Source of the DNA: Moringa oleifera
Taxonomy: Eukaryota; Streptophyta; Magnoliopsida; Brassicales; Moringaceae
NCBI GenBank assembly: GCA_021397835.1
Contig: JAJFZO010000191.1
Coordinates: 6,825,001-6,889,000, forward strand
DNA length: 64,000 nt
Direction of reading: 5' to 3'
The notes beneath the pieces are model-generated. The model had not been told where the DNA came from. It saw nothing but the letters and a program-made list of their open reading frames with translations, and made no database searches. Shown piece by piece: positions 57,960 to 64,000 of this stretch (the first letter of the stretch is position 1; the number at the start of each line of letters is the position of its first letter). A program made the translations under genes and the position numbers.

Positions 57960-59414
57960 GTGATTTTTTTTTTTCCTCCTTCGCTTTGTATACTAAACTA
58001 ATTTGTGTCGAAGTGCTCTTTCCCCATAAAAAATGGACCTACAGCCAGTCTGAAAGCCCAATTTTTTTTCTCTATCGATAAATGGGTTTAGACCGAAACA
58101 CAGCCCATAAGCCTTTTAGCCCTTCATCATATCATTTCAAAGCCAGGAAACCAAATACAGTTCAATTAACGCAAGACATTTTCCAAATTGAGGCTGTTTG
58201 AGCCTTACTATTAAACTGGAAAACAGTTTATAAATATCTTTTCACAATTAATCTGAATGTGTCTCATTCATAAGAAATTCCAACATTAAATATAAGGACA
58301 AAAACTTCTATAGTTAGGCCGACAGACACACATGATGTCCCTCATGTATAGACATGTTTCAACCTAATTGACATCATTGAATTATTTGATTTAGAAAGTG
58401 AAAGTAACTAGAGAGTATAAGATAATAACTGTAACAAAAGAAAGTTGCATCACAGCACGGTTAACATGAGGACCAAGAGTTGGAACTCAAGCTAAGAACG
58501 GAGCACATCTCCAAGTTCAACACTGCAGAACAGGTGGAACTTGCTTTACGCAATTTTCATGTCGGATAATGTTGTTTCGTTATCATGACTAAAATTTTGA
58601 TTTAAAAAAATATCCTGAGTTAGAACACATGAATGGATCATCTCTGCCTGCTGTGCCCAAGTGATGCTCAAGTTTCCCAATGTGTGTTTACTGTTCATGA
58701 ACATGCACAAGTTTGCACAGTGGGTTCAAGGCCAAATCAAATGTGAATATTTTCTTGATTGAACTCGTGCTGCAAAAGATCCTCCCACTTCCTGATGTTT
58801 TCTATCTGACCTTGTGGGAAGATTAAGAGGATACTCTGTGTAGACCTTATCAGAAGGTTCAGAAAACAGCAATTGGCCTAAAATCATGTCTACTGCTCCC
58901 TGTTGTATCTTCACTCAAAGCAAATACTTGTGCTTCCAACTTTTCTGCTGATCTTATTCAAAAATTCATAGGAGAGAAAGGATATACAGTAGTACAGTAC
59001 TGTAGTACAAGACTGACGAGGATCTATAACCCTATCTGCTAGACCTCTTTCATTAGAATCCCAAAAGAAAAAAAGAAAAAACTGAAAATTCTTCTTTTGT
59101 TTTTGTTTCTTCAACCATTTCATACCCTGTAAGTTTTTTCATTTTCATCTTATGTGCTTATAATAAAAGCTTTGCTTGTGGGGACTTCCAAACTGTACCT
59201 GTCTTGAACAACATAAATCAGTAATTCAAAGGAACTCTTGAGTCCTCATACACCCTTCAATGGCCTCACCATTTAGGTGAGAATTGCCTCCAGGTTGCAT
59301 CACTAAATCTCAAAGCATTTGGCAAGCAAGCAAAAGGGAGCTGAACAGTTAAACTAATCACCCATGATCACTCTTACTTCAACCGTGAAAACAGGATGAT
59401 CTTCTTCTGCCACT
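57960..59414. other. Spacer between PP2A-A promoter and ALMT 3' end
   Basis: This holds the promoter side of the PP2A-A gene and the 3' UTR of the ALMT gene. No other gene is seen; a few short open frames have no domains. Confidence 0.5.
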
Positions 59415-61763
59415 TCATCCAGGAACAGAATTCTTTAACTGAAAGCATCTTTTCAGTCTGGTCCAAAATCCTACAGCCTCTACGGCCTCTGGTGGATCAA
59501 CAGGCTCCTTAAAATTGGCTTTCTCACTAAGTTCTTCAAATGCATCCACAACATTCTGAAGCCTCGCAACAAACTCAATCAAGAGTGAAGCAAATGTTGC
59601 TAGAGACAAAGAGCTGGCACTTTCATACACTTTTGATTCCTGTTCATTAAGCATGAAAATCGCATTAAATGACAGACGTGGCCATGATACTGGCTTCTTA
59701 ACCATATTTTCCGAGGAAATCCACTCTTGTATGGGAGTTTCCTGGCCTGAATTAGGATTCTGAGTATCCCACATTTCATTAGGGGATTCAATCACTTTAT
59801 TTTCATCATCTTTAACGTCATGAAGGGTCACAGCATCTTGAAATTCTTTTGGCTGAGGGGCAGCTGCCCAGCTTTCTGAATTGACCAAAAGGTATGAATT
59901 TTGGTCTATCTTCATTTGCAGCTCTTCGGCTGCCTCATGCACTTTCTCAAGTATATCTATTGGGCTTAACTTCTCCATTCTTTCAACTTTGTCTCCAAGC
60001 TCACGCAATATTTTGGCTCCTTCATTGCCAACCCTCTGAAGCTCACCATGAAACACCTGTCTCTTTTCTGGGGGTGCCTGCAGAAATTATTTCAAGAACT
60101 CAGATTCTGCAAATGCAAAGCTCAAAGGAAGTCACCATGATCTGCCAAGTTCCAGTAAGCATTAGGAAAAATTCTCAATTGCCAAACATCCAATAGGGTA
60201 GAAAAGAATCTAGCAGCATATGAAAAAAAGTTCTGAAAAAAAATTCAAACACAACTGAAAGGTCACTCGCCTGTATTTCTGAAAGTATGCATCCATGCAT
60301 TGCCATCACCATGAATGCACAATGCCTCAGCGCACCACTAACTTTGACATAGTTAGTCCAGGGATAATTGAATGTCCTGTAAGGGCCATGGGGAGGCTCC
60401 CATTTTGCGAAATCCAGCTGCAAAAACAAGGCTCACTTAACATCACCTGCTTCTTACTTTCTTGGTCCAACAAAAGGAGGAAATTTAACAGTATAAAAAC
60501 ACACCAGAGACTCTTCTTGGCTCGTAGATTGTACTACTGCTCTGTACCCACTATACAGTGGGTCATCTGAGGCTTGGTATGTAAGAATTTTTGAAGGGAT
60601 CCTCTCATATTCAATGCATTGCAGGTATCCATTAACACAGCCTAAATTGAAATTCAGAAAAAATCAATCCAGCAACTGATAGCAAACCACGGAAAGGTGA
60701 AAATTTTAGTCAAATACAAAAGAATCTAACCTTCCAAGGAAGTAGCGACACCTTTGAAATTTTTGACTACCAACTTGTGTAGGTCTTCCCCTGCCCAGAT
60801 GGGGTAAATGCATATGTTGACAAACAAACATATACCAGCGCCAATAGCAATCAGCAACAGTCGATAAAAGGCCGTTAAGAAAAATCTTCTGTTTGAATTC
60901 CCAGACACCAAAACAATACAGTACGTCAACAGGAAGACCCGAAATCCATATTCGTAAGACTTCATGGTGGGGTATAGTTTTGCGTAACTTGCACAAAATC
61001 CTGAACCACAGCCCCAACCCCCCAAAACAAAAAGAAAGAAAAGTAGCAGTCGGTCAATAAAAATGATAAGAATAACAAAGCAAAAGGACAATGAAGTATA
61101 ATGAAATCTGGAGTATCAGTTTCAACCTGCTATGAAAATACTGATTACAATAAGGACTTCCTCAAAGTTTCCAGCAAACACAGAGAGCTCCGCGATACCC
61201 AGAGCAAGTCCTCCTGCAGAAAATGTCCCCAGGGCTCGGTTGAATCCTTTGTTAAGAGTTGCCCCTGTTTTCAACCACCAAGAACGTAATCTTCTAAGTA
61301 CTGAACACAAATATGTAATATGCATGCCTGGAAAAAGATTCATCTCGAACACAACTTGAAAGGAAGCGGAATCAGCATGATCGAAAGTAATACCTACACT
61401 AAACTCGAAAACCACTACAACAGTGAGAACTGCCCAGATTGCATACTGGTTAACATTCTTTAGAGGTTCTTTGAAAAATATGACTAGTGATACAATTGTT
61501 AGGGACATCCCCATCTTTACAGCGAAAAACACTTTTCGGGGATCCGAACGACCCATTTCGTATAACTTGACGGCAACTTCATGCAAACTATTCCAAACAT
61601 TGATGAATTTATCGGAGAATGATCGAAAACACAAGCATTTCACTTCATCTTCGCTTGCATCTGAGCTGTTCAGGCCAAAATCTGAGTACCCCTTCCCTGG
61701 GAGCAGCCTTTCCTTGCTTCTCTCCGCAAAACTGTGCTTAAAAAACCTGATTTTTGAGGCCAT
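59415..61763 (-). CDS. ALMT: Aluminium-activated malate transporter (ALMT9-like anion channel)
   Basis: Six exons on the minus strand: 61763-61394, 61264-61127, 61000-60731, 60641-60505, 60417-60271, 60077-59415, giving 574 codons plus stop. The N-terminus [20 protein letters not shown] is followed by the ALMT hallmark [20 protein letters not shown], then membrane helices with [60 protein letters not shown] and [20 protein letters not shown]. The [16 protein letters not shown] and [11 protein letters not shown] blocks follow in the cytosolic half. The long C-terminal region ends in [10 protein letters not shown]. The sequence fits the ALMT4/5/6/9 clade of vacuolar malate/chloride channels; the tonoplast location is inferred from that clade. 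The exon 5 donor appears to be GC rather than GT (CAG|gcgagt). Confidence 0.93.
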
Positions 61764-64000
61764 TTCTTCACGATCATAAGCTTAAAAAAAAAAGAAAAGA
61801 AAACCCAACATCTCAGAATTACAGTTTCCGGATCAAATATAGAGAAGAGATCCTTATTGGAATTTTAAGCCAAAGGCTGTTAACTGTAGATTAGAGAATT
61901 AAAAAGAGATACTGAAAACAGTCGGGAATAAATTGAGCATGAGGCCTTGCCCGCTTTAAAGAACTAGAATGAAGAAGAAGGAAGAAAGAATCTGACCTCA
62001 AATTAAGAATTCAGGAAGTTTGATCAAACGGGTGCTCTTTTCATATGTTGCTCTGCAGGCTGAATGGTCGTTGGGGCTCTGGTGAAGTCAGATGCGACTG
62101 GTGGGTGGTGTGGCCATCAGATTCACTCAACCGGGGAGTCACACAGAACCTTGTCGTAACTGGTTAGCGATCAACGCCTGGCTCCGTCATGCCATTTTGC
62201 TCTTTCATTGCTAACCAGCCTTGAGAAGACAGGTTCAGCGTCCCTGCGGTGGGTTTATCATTCACTCCGAATAAGGAAAGGGAGAACAGAGAATGCTAAA
62301 TATATTACCTTCGTGGCTGAGTTTTATTCTTTTATTTTATTATCAATAAATAAATAACTTCAAAATCAGAGCCAAGTTTATAATTTTTTTTTTTTTTTTT
62401 GGAGAGTATGGAGTTCTGACTGTTTTGAATGTAATAGTCAAATGCCAATTTGGTTAAGACATTTTTTAATTATATTGGGATTACAAATAATGTATTTTAC
62501 CTCTTAATTTAAATTAAGATAATTTTATAATATTAATTATTAAGTAAAATCTTTTATAAATCTAATTAACTTTTAAAAGAAATATTGACACATAACAACT
62601 TGCTCAAATTAATGATTATAACTTTATTTTTATTACATTAACATAATAATTAAAAAAAAACCCTTTTTTTTTCTTCTTTTAAATAATCAACACCAACCCA
62701 GTTCAATAACAAATCTTTATTTTTTAAGAAATTACTCACAGTACTATAATATTTTTGTGACTATCACATTAAACTTATACATTATATGGTATAGTTTATT
62801 CAGCCAATATAATTTTCATGTTACATTAATCACTTATAGGGAATGCTGGCTATAATATATCACGTAAAAATGTTTTTTTTTAGGTCTCAATTATATTAAA
62901 ATATTACATGATTAAAAAAAAATCATTAACTAAGCATATGAACATTGTCGGGCATTGCTTATCATTTCCTATCATTATTCTTTTAACTTTTAGCTAAAAC
63001 AGAATTATAGAATTTTATAAAGTTTTGAAAATTATAATCATTATAAATAATCATACGAGGTAGCTACATGGGTAATAGGTGGATCTGATCCATTTGCTTT
63101 AATTGAATTAATGGCAGTTCGTGCTTTTTCGTAAAAAGAAAAAAAAGGCAAGCAGCATGTGAGTGCACAGTATCTAAACCTTTTAAAAAGAAAAAGAAAA
63201 AAAACAGCTGATGCTTCTGGTGAAGAACATTTATCTCGTGAATATAATTCATTTCTAGATTTTTAGGTAACAATATGAGATCTAAAGGGAGGCCTACAAT
63301 TATTGAATTTTAATTATGCGTATGTCCTACAAATAGGTTTTGGTATGCAATAAGCTCGAACCAAATGATGATAAAAAATGCGGCCAACTGTTTTTGCCCT
63401 TCCTGACGTGACAGAAAATCGTACCGCCTTCAGGCGTGCATGACATTATTGCATGGGTGGATGGCCTGCGGCGGGCTCGCTGATTGAAAATGTCAATTTT
63501 AATGATGACCCGTAAATGTTTACTTTCTTTTTAAATTAAATTGTGAATAAATATAAAAAATTAATTTATTTTTTAAATTTAAAGTTTATTATATTAGTTA
63601 AATTAATTATATTAAAATTAAATTGGAATCGAAGATTCTTTCAGATATTTTTAAAATTTTACAAACAAGTTACGTGCACGTAACAAAAGCCAAATTGATC
63701 TTATCTCATGTTAAAACCATTTTTTTAAGGACACTTTCTTTGAACTTTGCTTATCAGGTAAGAAAAAAAAATTGTTGCTTAAATTGATAATTAGATTAAC
63801 AGATTCATTTTTAATTAATAAATTTATTTGTTTTTGTTTGATTGTCCATAATTTGTGTTCGCAAAAGTTGGATCGTAACATGTGTTAAAAAATATGACTG
63901 CGATTTCAATTGCTGTGATTTACTTTAATTTAAAAAATAAATTTGAATTTTTTTCATCAAGGTAATAATTCCAATATCTCAAAAAAGTGATTTAAATAAA
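61764..64000. other. ALMT promoter side and AT-rich flank
   Basis: 61764-62290 is the 5' leader and promoter region of the ALMT gene and is relatively GC-rich around 62040-62240. From 62330 to the window end the DNA is AT-rich with A/T runs and no supported gene or repeat boundary. Confidence 0.5.

Overview
The window is nuclear DNA of a flowering plant, most likely a rosid-type eudicot. The genes carry spliceosomal GT-AG introns, the spacers are AT-rich and full of transposon fossils, and every recognisable protein belongs to a plant family: choline-transporter-like, TGA bZIP, PLAC8/PCR, carboxylesterase, PP2A-A and ALMT. No species can be named from the sequence alone.

Layout. 1-308: last exon of a choline-transporter-like membrane protein (+). 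3708-7948: an 11-exon TGA-class bZIP transcription factor (+, 459 aa). 8605-9133: a small two-exon acidic protein of unknown function (-). 9998-10526: a hAT-type MITE with 20-bp inverted ends and an 8-bp target duplication. 11000-23750: a decayed composite CACTA element with matching inverted ends, subterminal repeats and a TNP2-like transposase fossil, interrupted by a 5'-truncated Ty1/copia polyprotein with its 3' LTR. 24280-27240: mosaic LTR-retrotransposon debris. 27711-28491: a Mutator-like element with long TIRs and a perfect 9-bp target duplication.

29852-38785 is a cluster of four PLAC8/PCR (plant cadmium resistance / cell-number-regulator) genes, two on the minus strand followed by two on the plus strand. 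All four have the same four-exon architecture and a 72-nt second exon. 41084-42124 is an intronless carboxylesterase (CXE type) with a clear TATA box. 42125-51391 is a long gene-poor spacer with a 30-bp minisatellite and a hAT transposase fossil. 51392-57017 is the 12-exon gene for the PP2A scaffold subunit A (587 aa, -) with an intron in its 5' leader. 59415-61763 is a six-exon ALMT-type anion channel (574 aa, -), one intron of which appears to be GC-AG.

The genes form no operon or single pathway; apart from the PLAC8/PCR family cluster they are independent neighbours. Exon boundaries were deduced by eye from splice sites, reading phase and family conservation. All exon phases of the spliced models close exactly, but no transcript evidence was available.
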